From the NCBI GenBank assembly GCA_020430865.1, contig JAGQIY010000538.1, positions 1-12,126 of the forward strand: DNA of 12,126 nt, read 5' to 3'. This DNA is from Myxococcales bacterium (GTDB lineage Bacteria; Myxococcota; Polyangia; Polyangiales; Polyangiaceae). Shown here in pieces: positions 5,864-12,126 of this stretch (the stretch's first letter is position 1; each line of letters starts with the position of its first letter). The notes beneath the pieces are model-generated. The model ran no database searches. It worked only from the letters and a program-made list of their open reading frames with translations, and was not told the DNA's origin. Both the position numbers and the translations under genes were made by a program.

Positions 5864-7642
5864 ATGTGTGCAAAACTCCGACATGGCCTGGCCGTGCTAC
5901 TCGGCTTGTTGCTCTTCGCCTGGGCGCCTCGGGCCGCTGCCTGGATCGAGACCTCGGTGCGTTCGGATCTGGTCACCGTCGAGGTGGCTCGGGACGGCAG
6001 CGCCGTCGTCACCCATGAGCTCATCATGCGCGTGCGAGGGGGCCCGCTGAAGAGCTTCGACCTTGCCGGTGTGGACGGTGACGCGGAGGTGTTGCCCAAC
6101 GCCAGCGTGACGAACACACGCTCGGGCGCGGGTGTCAGCGACAGCACGCCGCTACTTATAGAACGAACCGAAGACGGGTCGCTCAAGGTCGAGATCGACA
6201 ACGAGAAGGGGCTACGACGAGGACGCTACCTCTTCCACTTCGCCTACAAGACGAACCTGGTGGGGCGCGACATGATCACCGCCAAGGGCGCCGGTGTAGA
6301 GCTGCGCTGGGTTGGTCCGAGGCTCGAGAGCGGCGTCGACTCGGCGAAGGTCGTGTTTCGGCTACCCCGAGCCACCAAGCCGCCGCAGGTGCCCGACGTG
6401 CAGTCGCCCTCCGCCGGGATCGGCATGAGCGAGGAGTTCGACGGCGTCTTCCTGAGCAACCTGAGCCGCGAAGGGGACGTGGACGTGCTCGAGGTGGTGC
6501 GTCCCCACGTGGCCAAGGGAGAGCCGGTGGTGTGGCGCGTTCAAGCGGACGCGGGCGCGTTCGATGCGTTCGCTCACGACACGACCAGTGCGGATCCGGT
6601 GCTCATCGAGCATCGCGGCCCCCACGGCTTGCCCAGGGCCATGCTGTGGGGGGGAGCGGCCCTGGTGGCACTCTTCTACGCCCTCCTGGTTGCGCTGAAG
6701 GCCCGCGCAGTGAGCCTCGCGTGTGCTGCTCGTGACGCCCGCGCGCGAGTTCTGCTGCCGCTGCCCGCGCCGCTGCGTTCCGCGCTCGCCGGCATCACCC
6801 TCGGGGCCGCGATCGTGGTCGGGGTGCTGCTGGACCAGCCGACGGGGTTTGGCGTGCTGCTGGTGCTGGGCATGCTGTGCGCGAGCCATCTGACGCCGCG
6901 CCTGAGCCAGGTCATCCGCGGCCCAGGCGCCTGGCGAGGGCTCGAGCCCCGATGGCTCCGCGCGGATTCGAGCGAGGCGACGCTGCCTGGGCGGTTTCTG
7001 GATACGGGGCGCCTGCCAGGGTTCTTCACCTTCGTGGTGCTGCTCGGGGCGTTCGGCGTCGCTGCGGCGCTCGTGTTCCAGCGCTCGCCCTATTTCGGGA
7101 TGATGGTCGCCATGGGCTCGGCGAGTCTGCTGCCGGTCTTCTGCACCGGCCGGGCCGGGGAACTACCGCCAGACCCGGTGGCGCGCCCGCGCCGCATGCT
7201 GCGCTACCTCATCAAGAAGCTGGCCAAGCGCCGCGGTGTCGAAGCGCGCCTGGTGGGCCGCTTTCCCGACGGCAGCGAGGTGCCCGACGAGCTGCGGCTC
7301 GAGGTCTTGCCCCGGCGCGGGCTGAGAGGCCTTCGTGCGATCGAGGTCGGACTCGAGTATCACCAGACCGGTACCGGACCGGTGGGCATGCCCTGTGTGA
7401 TCGTGCGCGTGCAGGATGAGTCGGCCGCCTATTCGGCGCTGCCTCGTAGCGTCGTGTGGACGCGGGGTCGTGACGAGGACGAGCGCGTGACCATCCTGCG
7501 TCCAAAGCTGCCCACGTATCACATGACCCTGGCGCTGGTCGAGCGCCTGCTCATCGTCCTTGCCGCGAGGAAACGAAAGGCGGCTCCGGGGCAGCCGAGC
7601 TCGTCGCGCTCGGTCCGGGTCGCAGTGCCCCACGCCGCGTAG
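5864..7642 (+). CDS. Membrane protein with exported N-terminal domain, DUF2207-like layout
   Basis: A 592-residue protein without a characterised function. A signal peptide (MCAKLRHGLAVLLGLLLFAW, predicted cleavage after APRAAA, about residue 26) leads an exported beta-rich domain, about 27-250, opening with VTVEVARDGSAVVTHELIMRV. Hydrophobic segments follow: about 257-277 (AMLWGGAALVALFYALLVAL), 306-323, 328-341, 386-405 and 410-427. A basic stretch (RPRRMLRYLIKKLAKRR, about 442-458) follows the last segment. It begins a C-terminal soluble domain of about 140 residues, probably cytoplasmic, rich in beta strands. Signal peptide, 'deposition of strands around a sandwich domain', membrane helices and a cytoplasmic tail is the order seen in DUF2207 proteins, but I see no diagnostic motif, so that likeness is tentative. 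The start is chosen by the strong AAGGAGG and the signal peptide. It converges on the rluA-family gene 45 bp downstream. Confidence 0.8.
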   Translation: MCAKLRHGLAVLLGLLLFAWAPRAAAWIETSVRSDLVTVEVARDGSAVVTHELIMRVRGGPLKSFDLAGVDGDAEVLPNASVTNTRSGAGVSDSTPLLIERTEDGSLKVEIDNEKGLRRGRYLFHFAYKTNLVGRDMITAKGAGVELRWVGPRLESGVDSAKVVFRLPRATKPPQVPDVQSPSAGIGMSEEFDGVFLSNLSREGDVDVLEVVRPHVAKGEPVVWRVQADAGAFDAFAHDTTSADPVLIEHRGPHGLPRAMLWGGAALVALFYALLVALKARAVSLACAARDARARVLLPLPAPLRSALAGITLGAAIVVGVLLDQPTGFGVLLVLGMLCASHLTPRLSQVIRGPGAWRGLEPRWLRADSSEATLPGRFLDTGRLPGFFTFVVLLGAFGVAAALVFQRSPYFGMMVAMGSASLLPVFCTGRAGELPPDPVARPRRMLRYLIKKLAKRRGVEARLVGRFPDGSEVPDELRLEVLPRRGLRGLRAIEVGLEYHQTGTGPVGMPCVIVRVQDESAAYSALPRSVVWTRGRDEDERVTILRPKLPTYHMTLALVERLLIVLAARKRKAAPGQPSSSRSVRVAVPHAA

Positions 7643-7669
7643 CCTGCCGAGTGACCTCCAGGCGGCGTG
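7631..7669. terminator. Possible bidirectional hairpin between convergent genes
   Basis: CACGCCGC (7631-7638, within the last codons of the membrane-protein gene) is the exact complement of GCGGCGTG (7662-7669), with a 23-nt loop. It spans most of the 45-bp gap between convergent stops. The loop is large and there is no T-run, so terminator function is only suggested by position. Confidence 0.3.
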
Positions 7670-7687
7670 AACGTCGAGGCCTGACGG

Positions 7688-8596
7688 CTAGGCCAGCGGT
7701 TCGGGGAACCCGGGGGGCAGCGGAGCTTCCACGTCGAGCTGGTAGGGAGGGCTAGTATTCACGCGGATACGCGAGGCATGTAGAGCCAGTCGTGGCGCCA
7801 GCCCGCTGGTCTCCGGGGGAGCGTACGATGTGTCGCCCAGCAGTGGGCAACCGAGGTGCGCCATGTGGACCCGGATCTGGTGGCGGTAGGCGCGCTTGAC
7901 CGAGAGCCGGAGCAAGGTCGAACCCTTCCGGCGTTCGAGCACTTCGTAGTGCGTGGTGGCCTCGTAGTGTCCACCAACGGCCACCAGCTTGCGGTGGCGG
8001 GGATCTGGGCCGAGCAGCGTCTCGACCCGACCGGCCTCGGCTTCGGGGGCTCCGCTCACCCAGGCGAGGTACCATTTCGTGATCGCGTCCTCCTGATGCA
8101 GCGCCTGCAGGTCGGTGAAGGCGCGCGCGCTGCGGGCCGCCAGCACCACCCCGCTCGTCGCCGTATCCAGTCGGTGCAAGAGTCCGGGCTCACGCGGCGA
8201 GTGCCCAACGCCCCGCATCTCTGGGTAGCGACCGAGGAGGGCGCCGGCCAGGCTGCCGCGCTCGAGGCTGGCGAGGGGCGCAGTCGGCTGGCCCGCGGGC
8301 TTGTTCACCGCGACCAGCTCCGGAGTTTCCAGGAGGATAACTAAATCTGCGTCGGCCTCCCCCTGCAGATCGGCGGGCTCGCGCAGGAGCTCGACGCGCT
8401 GCCCCGCCTCGACGAGCCGCGAACCGCGCTTCTCGGGACGGCCATCGAGCTTCACGTGACCCGAGGCGAGGGCGAGCTTCGCCCGTCGCCTCCCCAGCTC
8501 CAGGACCTGGGCCAGGAAGACGTCCAGGCGCTTTCCGGCGTGCTCCGCGTGGACTTCGCCGTGCACCTGCTCGAGCGCGCCGCTGACCGAGGTCAT
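7688..8596 (-). CDS. RluA-family RNA pseudouridine synthase
   Basis: A 302-residue enzyme that converts specific uridines in rRNA or tRNA to pseudouridine in the cytoplasm. An S4-type RNA-binding domain (about 19-72: GKRLDVFLAQVLELGRRRAK ... VKLDGRPEKRGSRLVEAGQRVEL) precedes the catalytic domain. VVAVNKPAG-like LVAVNKPAGQP is at 94-104. The catalytic motif LLHRLDTATSGVVLAA is at 139-154, with the catalytic aspartate at 144. KWYLAWV is at 174-180. RHQIRVHMAHLGCPLLGDTSY is at 238-258, with KRAYR where family members usually have a TGRT-like stretch just before HQIRVH. ALHA (271-274) is the usual C-terminal motif. Length and domain order fit RluA/RluC/RluD-type enzymes; the target uridine cannot be assigned, so no gene symbol is given. 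The ATG starts 3 nt after the stop of the upstream gene and lacks a strong Shine-Dalgarno, suggesting translational coupling. Confidence 0.95.
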   Translation of the reverse strand: MTSVSGALEQVHGEVHAEHAGKRLDVFLAQVLELGRRRAKLALASGHVKLDGRPEKRGSRLVEAGQRVELLREPADLQGEADADLVILLETPELVAVNKPAGQPTAPLASLERGSLAGALLGRYPEMRGVGHSPREPGLLHRLDTATSGVVLAARSARAFTDLQALHQEDAITKWYLAWVSGAPEAEAGRVETLLGPDPRHRKLVAVGGHYEATTHYEVLERRKGSTLLRLSVKRAYRHQIRVHMAHLGCPLLGDTSYAPPETSGLAPRLALHASRIRVNTSPPYQLDVEAPLPPGFPEPLA

Positions 8597-8599
8597 GGT

Positions 8600-10273
8600 C
8601 TAGAAGCTGCCCTGGAGACCGAGCCCGGGGACCGGGTGTGACTTCCCCCGGCGGTCCTGGCTGAAGCCGACGACACCGGCATAGGGCAACACGTTCGTCG
8701 CGCTGGCGGCATCCCTCGGAGTATCCAGGTAGGCACCGTCGCTGTCCGACGGCGTCATCCAGTAGGCGATCAGCGCGCCGGCGACGGCGCCCGCGGCGAC
8801 GCTCCCTGCCCAGTAGCGATTCTCCTTCTCTTCCGTGTTGTCCGAGAAGACCAAGGGGCTGGCGACCGCGGCGCCGGTGAGCGCGCCGAGACCAATGCCG
8901 AGGTCGATGAGCAGGGCGCGTGACGCGCTGATCTCGAACTGCGTAGCAAGTAACCCTGCGGAAACAACTCCCAGGGCCGCGCCGTAGCCCATGCCGCGGC
9001 TCGGCGTCTCGTCGGTGGTGCCGTCGATGCCCACCTGGGCCAGGCCACCGATCATCGTGCCGAAGAAGCCGCCGGAGTGCGTGAGCACCGCGCCGCCCTC
9101 GCCCATGCCCTTGAACGTCAGCGCAAAGGTCGCAGAGCTGACCCCCACGGCGCCGCCGAGCAGCCCGTAGGCGAACTGGTCTTCTTCCCTCACGTCGTAG
9201 CCGTCCGCGAGCAGCACGCCAGCCGCGGTGGGCCAGACCATCGCGGCGGAGAGGTACCAGGCGTCGCCCAGGCCGACGTCCCACTCGTCGGCGACGATCA
9301 TCGAGGCGCCGAGCCCGATCCCCGTTCCCAGAGCGATCAGCGGGTAGGTCAGCCGAGGATCGTCGGATCCGCTGGAGCGCTGCAGGGAGTAGCCGACGTA
9401 GCCGCCGAGCACCGCACTGTTCAGAGCCAGCACCGCGCGCCCGTCGCCACGCGCACGATCGCGAGTGGTCAGCGGCACCGGAGCGCGCTCGCGCTTGGCG
9501 CTGGCTCCGCGACCCGTCTGCACGAGCTCCCGGGTCATGACCATCAGGCGCACCTCCAGATCGCGTGGCGTCACCAGCTCGGTTCGCACGAGCAGCACCG
9601 AAGAACTTGGAGCCACCATCGTCAGCCGTACACGCAGCTTGCCTCGCTCGACGATCAGCTCCGGTAGCAAGACCCAGTCAGTGCCTTCGCCGAGCTCGGT
9701 CAGCGCGTCCTGAGTGACGCGATCTGCGTCGAAGTCCGAGCGGTCGGCGACGCCGAGGCTCAGGTTCATGTCCTGCACCGCTTCCGCGAGGAGACCGTCC
9801 ATCTTGCGCGCGTAGCGAAACAGCCCGCGGTGACTCTGGCGGGTCGGACGGATGAACTCGCCCGTCGCTCGATCGACGGTCAGCGTGGGCAGCACCAGCA
9901 CCGACTCCATCTCCTCATCGTCGCTATCCAGATCCTCGTCGAAGACGTCGGGCGCGGCGGGTACGTCGTCCGGCGGCGATGGTGGGGACGTCGCATCGGC
10001 GTCCTTGCCTGGAGGGTCGCCCGCGGGAGCAGGAGTGGGCGGCGACGCGGGTGCTGCAGGAGCAGCCGATGGCGACGCAGGCGCTGCAGGAGCAGCCGAT
10101 GGCGATGCAGGCGGGGCAGGGGGGGAGGTGCTGCCACTCGGCGCGGCGCTGCTCTTTGGCGCTGGCTTTGCTGGCTGGCCCTGAGCGGCGGGTTGCGCTG
10201 CCGCGCGGCAAGGAACGAAGGTGCTCACCCCCAACCCTGCTAGCAACGCCACTAGAGTGACCCGCCGAGCCAT
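8600..10273 (-). CDS. Exported protein with Pro/Ala linker, acidic patch and Gly-rich hydrophobic C-terminal region
   Basis: A 557-residue protein I cannot assign to a named family. The signal peptide is MARRVTLVALLAGLGVSTFV with cleavage near RAAAQ (about 26). A Pro/Ala/Ser-rich linker (27-108) carries the decapeptide ASPSAAPAAP twice in tandem, then an acidic patch (DVFDEDLDSDDEEMES, 109-124). Residues 125-252 look like a small alpha/beta domain (VLVLPTLTV ... DWVLLPELIVERGKLRVRLTMV ... VRLMVMTRELVQ), recalling the TolB-N/CsgG-like domains that sense or bind other envelope proteins; this is tentative. From about 277 to the end are repeated Gly/Ala-rich hydrophobic stretches (AVLALNSAVLGGYVGY, LIALGTGIGLGASMI, GLLGGAVGVSS, GMGYGAALGVVSAGLLA, DLGIGLGALTGAAVA, WAGSVAAGAVAGALIAYW), and the last residue is Phe, so an outer-membrane location is possible. 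The frame stays open to 10693, but the signal peptide fixes the start at 10273. Its stop is 3 nt before the RluA-family start. Confidence 0.82.
   Translation of the reverse strand: MARRVTLVALLAGLGVSTFVPCRAAAQPAAQGQPAKPAPKSSAAPSGSTSPPAPPASPSAAPAAPASPSAAPAAPASPPTPAPAGDPPGKDADATSPPSPPDDVPAAPDVFDEDLDSDDEEMESVLVLPTLTVDRATGEFIRPTRQSHRGLFRYARKMDGLLAEAVQDMNLSLGVADRSDFDADRVTQDALTELGEGTDWVLLPELIVERGKLRVRLTMVAPSSSVLLVRTELVTPRDLEVRLMVMTRELVQTGRGASAKRERAPVPLTTRDRARGDGRAVLALNSAVLGGYVGYSLQRSSGSDDPRLTYPLIALGTGIGLGASMIVADEWDVGLGDAWYLSAAMVWPTAAGVLLADGYDVREEDQFAYGLLGGAVGVSSATFALTFKGMGEGGAVLTHSGGFFGTMIGGLAQVGIDGTTDETPSRGMGYGAALGVVSAGLLATQFEISASRALLIDLGIGLGALTGAAVASPLVFSDNTEEKENRYWAGSVAAGAVAGALIAYWMTPSDSDGAYLDTPRDAASATNVLPYAGVVGFSQDRRGKSHPVPGLGLQGSF
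10041..10120 (-). repeat. 30-bp tandem repeat, about 2.6 copies, inside the Pro/Ala linker
   Basis: Near-identical 30-bp units lie at 10041-10070 and 10071-10100 (two mismatches: GGTG/AGCG region), followed by a degenerate partial third unit from 10101. Each unit encodes the decapeptide ASPSAAPAAP of the exported protein. Being a multiple of three, copy changes would alter linker length without breaking the frame. Confidence 0.85.
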
Positions 10274-10370
10274 GGGGAGACCCTGCCACAGCTGAAGTGC
10301 GGATGCTCGTGATGCGAGTGGCCGCATCGAGGCGCGTCGGCGGCCGGCCAACACCTCTGGGCGCCGCACC

Positions 10371-10415
10371 GATGCAGCCTTCGGAGGCGGCAACGGTGTG
10401 GGACTCCGAAGCATC
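10371..10415 (-). terminator. Strong hairpin at the stop codon of the barrel-protein gene
   Basis: CTTCGGAG (10379-10386) pairs perfectly with CTCCGAAG (10404-10411). After a 4-nt bulge (CAGC), GATG (10371-10374) pairs with CATC (10412-10415). That makes 12 pairs with a 17-nt loop. Read on the minus strand it begins inside the TGA stop of the upstream gene. There is no T-run after it, so it may terminate partially, or protect the 3' end of the upstream message, reducing expression of the two genes that follow. The rest of the 140-bp spacer (10274-10413) shows no clear promoter. Confidence 0.5.
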
Positions 10416-12048
10416 AGAACATCACGGTGGCGTTGAGCCAGGCCTCGAAGGCGTCCGAACCGTCGACCTTGAAGCGTCGGCCCGGCACGTTGATCGGTGC
10501 GCGGTAGTTCGGGTTCGGGATACCGGTCGCGACTGGCGCGCTTCCAGGCGAGCCGCTTCGACGACAGGGACCGGCCTTGGCAGGATCGTCCGAGAAGTCT
10601 GGGTTGCAGGGCTGATCGAAGCTGATCAGGTGGCTCTGCACGATGGTGTACGCGCCACCCACGTTGAACTTCACGTACTCGCCGGCTTGCCACACGAAGT
10701 CGGCGCTCAGGCGATACTCGCCGTGCTGCTGCACGTCGGTCAGGCCGGTGAAGTAGACCTTCTGCGAGGCGGGGTTGACGGTCGAGGGCACGCCATCCGG
10801 ACCTGCTTGGTACTCGGCGAAATTCGGGTAGCGCAGGGACGGCGCGTCACTCGAGCCGAGGGCGTCGAAGAGCTCGGAGTAGTCGCGACCCTCGGAGACG
10901 TACGTGCCGGAGAAGCGGAAATCCAGGGCCACGCGCTGGAACTGGTCGCGCACTTCCCAGGGGATCACGTTGAGCCCCATCACGATGGTACCGCGCAGCG
11001 GCGGGTGGTTGACCAGCGACCCCTTGAGATCGGTCTGGCCGTAGTCGCTGGACTCGTTCTGGAACTCGAACAGCGCCTTGAAGCCACCGTAGGGCTCGAT
11101 GTACTTGATGCGCTTCGACAGGTACGTGTGCACCTCGAGGGCGGTGGTGCCGCGGCTCACGCCGGCTTGGCGCGTGCCGCTCTTGGTGCCGTCGAGCTGC
11201 ACGGGACCGGTGCTCGGCAGGTCATCGACGTACTCGTCTTCGCCCGCCGTGCCGTCGCGGTCGATGTCGTTCGGCTGGGCGCACTTGACCTGCTTGGTGC
11301 CTGGCAGGTTGAGCCCGCTCGTCGACTCGTTACAGGCGTGCATCGGCTCGGAGACGTTGAAGCGCCCCTCGAAGCCGAAGACCCACGTCGGCTTCGTTGC
11401 ATCGCGGAACTGATTCATGATGCCGAAGTCGAGGCCAACGGCGAGGTACTCGATGCCGCTGCGGGTAGGCGACTTGAACGGGATCGTGAACAGCTGCTCG
11501 CCGGGCTCGCCCTGCGCGGCGATGGCGGCCTGCTTGTCGCTGCCTTCGAGGGATTTCAGCTCGCGGTCGTTGGACAGGATGATCGGCAGCCGGATGATCA
11601 GCGCCAGGTCCTTGAAGATGCCGATCTCCGCCTTGGTGTTGAGCCGGGCGGTGCTCTCCGAGTACTCGGCGACGTTGAGGCCAGTCGCGGTGTAGCCACC
11701 ACCGGCGAGACCCGACTGATCGATGAAGGTCTCACGGCGGATTTTCGCGCTCTTCCAGGTCTGCTGGTAGCCGAGGGTCAGGCTCAGATCGAACTGGTCG
11801 TCGCCGTCGAAGGCGTCCACCACGTTCGTGATCTCCGATGGTTCGGAGAGCACGTTGGGCTCGGTGACCTTGCGCGGCTCCTCGGCCAGCGCGGACGCGC
11901 TGAACAGCCCAATGCCAACCAAGGTCAACAGCGCCGCCAGCCGTGGTCGCCCAACGGTCAGCTCGCCCACGCCCCCGACCCTTACGTCGAGGACTCCACC
12001 CGCGCCTGCGCGAGTGCGCTGACGAAAACTAAGGTCGCGTTTGCTCAT
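10414..12048 (-). CDS. Predicted outer-membrane beta-barrel protein of unknown function
   Basis: A 544-residue exported protein. The hydrophobic signal core is at 37-50 (LAALLTLVGIGLFS) and cleavage is expected after SASALA (55). The mature chain is rich in alternating strands with aromatic ends (DLSLTLGYQQTW, ARLNTKAEIGIFKDLALIIRLPIIL, EYLAVGLDFGIMNQF, WVFGFEGRFNV, YIEPYGGFKALFEFQ, GTIVMGLNVIPW, VALDFRFSGTYVSEG, EYRLSADFVWQ, YVKFNVGGAYTIVQ). It ends FEAWLNATVMF, with the terminal Phe expected of a barrel insertion signal. Two long loops carry cysteine pairs (239/256 and 481/495), and the first also has a calcium-loop-like DIDRDGTAGEDEYVDD (261-276). A transporter or surface role is plausible but unproven. 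The annotated ATG gives an unusually long 36-residue n-region; GTG at 11970 (codon 27), with AAGGG upstream, would give a normal signal peptide. The promoter fits the longer form and does not exclude the shorter. Confidence 0.85.
   Translation of the reverse strand: MSKRDLSFRQRTRAGAGGVLDVRVGGVGELTVGRPRLAALLTLVGIGLFSASALAEEPRKVTEPNVLSEPSEITNVVDAFDGDDQFDLSLTLGYQQTWKSAKIRRETFIDQSGLAGGGYTATGLNVAEYSESTARLNTKAEIGIFKDLALIIRLPIILSNDRELKSLEGSDKQAAIAAQGEPGEQLFTIPFKSPTRSGIEYLAVGLDFGIMNQFRDATKPTWVFGFEGRFNVSEPMHACNESTSGLNLPGTKQVKCAQPNDIDRDGTAGEDEYVDDLPSTGPVQLDGTKSGTRQAGVSRGTTALEVHTYLSKRIKYIEPYGGFKALFEFQNESSDYGQTDLKGSLVNHPPLRGTIVMGLNVIPWEVRDQFQRVALDFRFSGTYVSEGRDYSELFDALGSSDAPSLRYPNFAEYQAGPDGVPSTVNPASQKVYFTGLTDVQQHGEYRLSADFVWQAGEYVKFNVGGAYTIVQSHLISFDQPCNPDFSDDPAKAGPCRRSGSPGSAPVATGIPNPNYRAPINVPGRRFKVDGSDAFEAWLNATVMF
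11233..11268 (-). other. Calcium-binding-loop-like motif in the barrel protein
   Basis: Residues 261-272 (DIDRDGTAGEDE) match the DxDxDGxxxxDE spacing of EF-hand, dockerin and thrombospondin type-3 calcium loops. It sits in a polar, cysteine-bracketed loop that would face the outside or periplasm. One copy alone is weak evidence of calcium binding. Confidence 0.5.
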
Positions 12049-12078
12049 GCCTGAGAGACCCTCACCCGTGCCTGCCGG

Positions 12079-12108
12079 ACGCTACCGGCGCCAGGCCAAA
12101 ACTGTCAA
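12079..12108 (-). promoter_or_regulatory. Sigma-70-like promoter of the barrel-protein gene
   Basis: On the minus strand, a perfect -35 TTGACA (complement of 12103-12108) is followed after 18 bp by TAGCGT (complement of 12079-12084). TAGCGT keeps the most conserved T, A and final T of TATAAT. Transcription would start near 12072, about 24 nt before the ATG at 12048, with GAGGG in between as a possible ribosome-binding site. It is the cleanest promoter in the window and probably drives the barrel gene and, by read-through, the two genes after it. Confidence 0.65.
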
Positions 12109-12126
12109 CATCACTCGCCCTTATCC

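Noticed and set aside
5473..6201. 242-codon minus-strand frame across the divergent intergenic region
   Set aside because: More than a third of it is antisense to the membrane-protein gene and the translation shows no family features, so it does not fill the gap.
8190..9284. 364-codon minus-strand frame overlapping two real genes
   Set aside because: Arg/Gly-rich translation in another frame of the exported-protein and RluA-family genes.
10274..10693. Upstream extension of the exported-protein gene by 140 residues
   Set aside because: The extension is Arg-rich, overlaps the end of the barrel gene and would bury the signal peptide; the ATG at 10273 is far better.
10297..12054. 585-codon open frame on the plus strand opposite the barrel-protein gene
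   Set aside because: It is almost exactly antisense to a gene with signal peptide, barrel strands and promoter, and its own translation has no recognisable features; long antisense frames are usual at this GC.
1..12126. CRISPR arrays, tRNA/rRNA genes, insertion sequences, toxin-antitoxin or defence genes
   Set aside because: I looked for direct-repeat/spacer patterns, transposase or integrase motifs and typical defence domains and saw none.

Overview
The window is a GC-rich, densely coded bacterial chromosome segment. Several traits suggest a deltaproteobacterial/myxobacterial (Polyangia-like) genome: very high G/C at third codon positions, a DnaK tail of the Gram-negative type (ending [11 protein letters not shown]), several large lineage-specific envelope proteins with Pro/Ala-rich stretches, and a roadblock/LC7-type small protein. 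This placement is an inference from style, not from a marker gene. I saw no rRNA, tRNA, transposase, integrase, CRISPR array or phage gene.

Layout. (1) Positions 2-706 (+): the C-terminal third of the chaperone DnaK, cut by the window edge, converging on (2) 769-1602 (-), a DUF1963/YwqG-like protein. (3) 1650-2849 (+): a geranylgeranyl-reductase-family FAD oxidoreductase, divergent from the DUF1963 gene across only 47 bp. (4) 2961-4955 (+): a large predicted lipoprotein of unknown function, preceded by an imperfect hairpin. (5) 5050-5415 (-): a 121-residue roadblock/LC7-like protein with a strong Shine-Dalgarno. (6) 5416-5863: a 448-bp non-coding divergent region holding a palindrome and three successive inverted repeats. 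(7) 5864-7642 (+): a secreted-N-terminus, multi-spanning membrane protein with a DUF2207-like layout. (8) A minus-strand block read from right to left: a sigma-70-like promoter at 12079-12108, an outer-membrane beta-barrel-like protein (12048-10414), a 140-bp spacer with a strong hairpin at the stop codon, an exported protein with a Pro/Ala linker (10273-8600), and, 3 nt later, an RluA-family pseudouridine synthase (8596-7688).

How the genes fit together. Most genes stand alone or in divergent/convergent pairs, so the window does not read as one pathway. The clearest transcriptional coupling is the exported protein with the RluA enzyme. The recurring theme is the cell envelope (lipoprotein, membrane protein, barrel-like protein, exported Pro/Ala protein), mixed with housekeeping functions (DnaK, RNA pseudouridylation, prenyl-type FAD reductase). 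I found no convincing evidence of a new defence, mobile or biosynthetic system. The most worthwhile leads are the uncharacterised envelope proteins, a calcium-loop-like motif in the barrel protein, the structured 5.4-5.9 kb intergenic region and the orphan roadblock protein.
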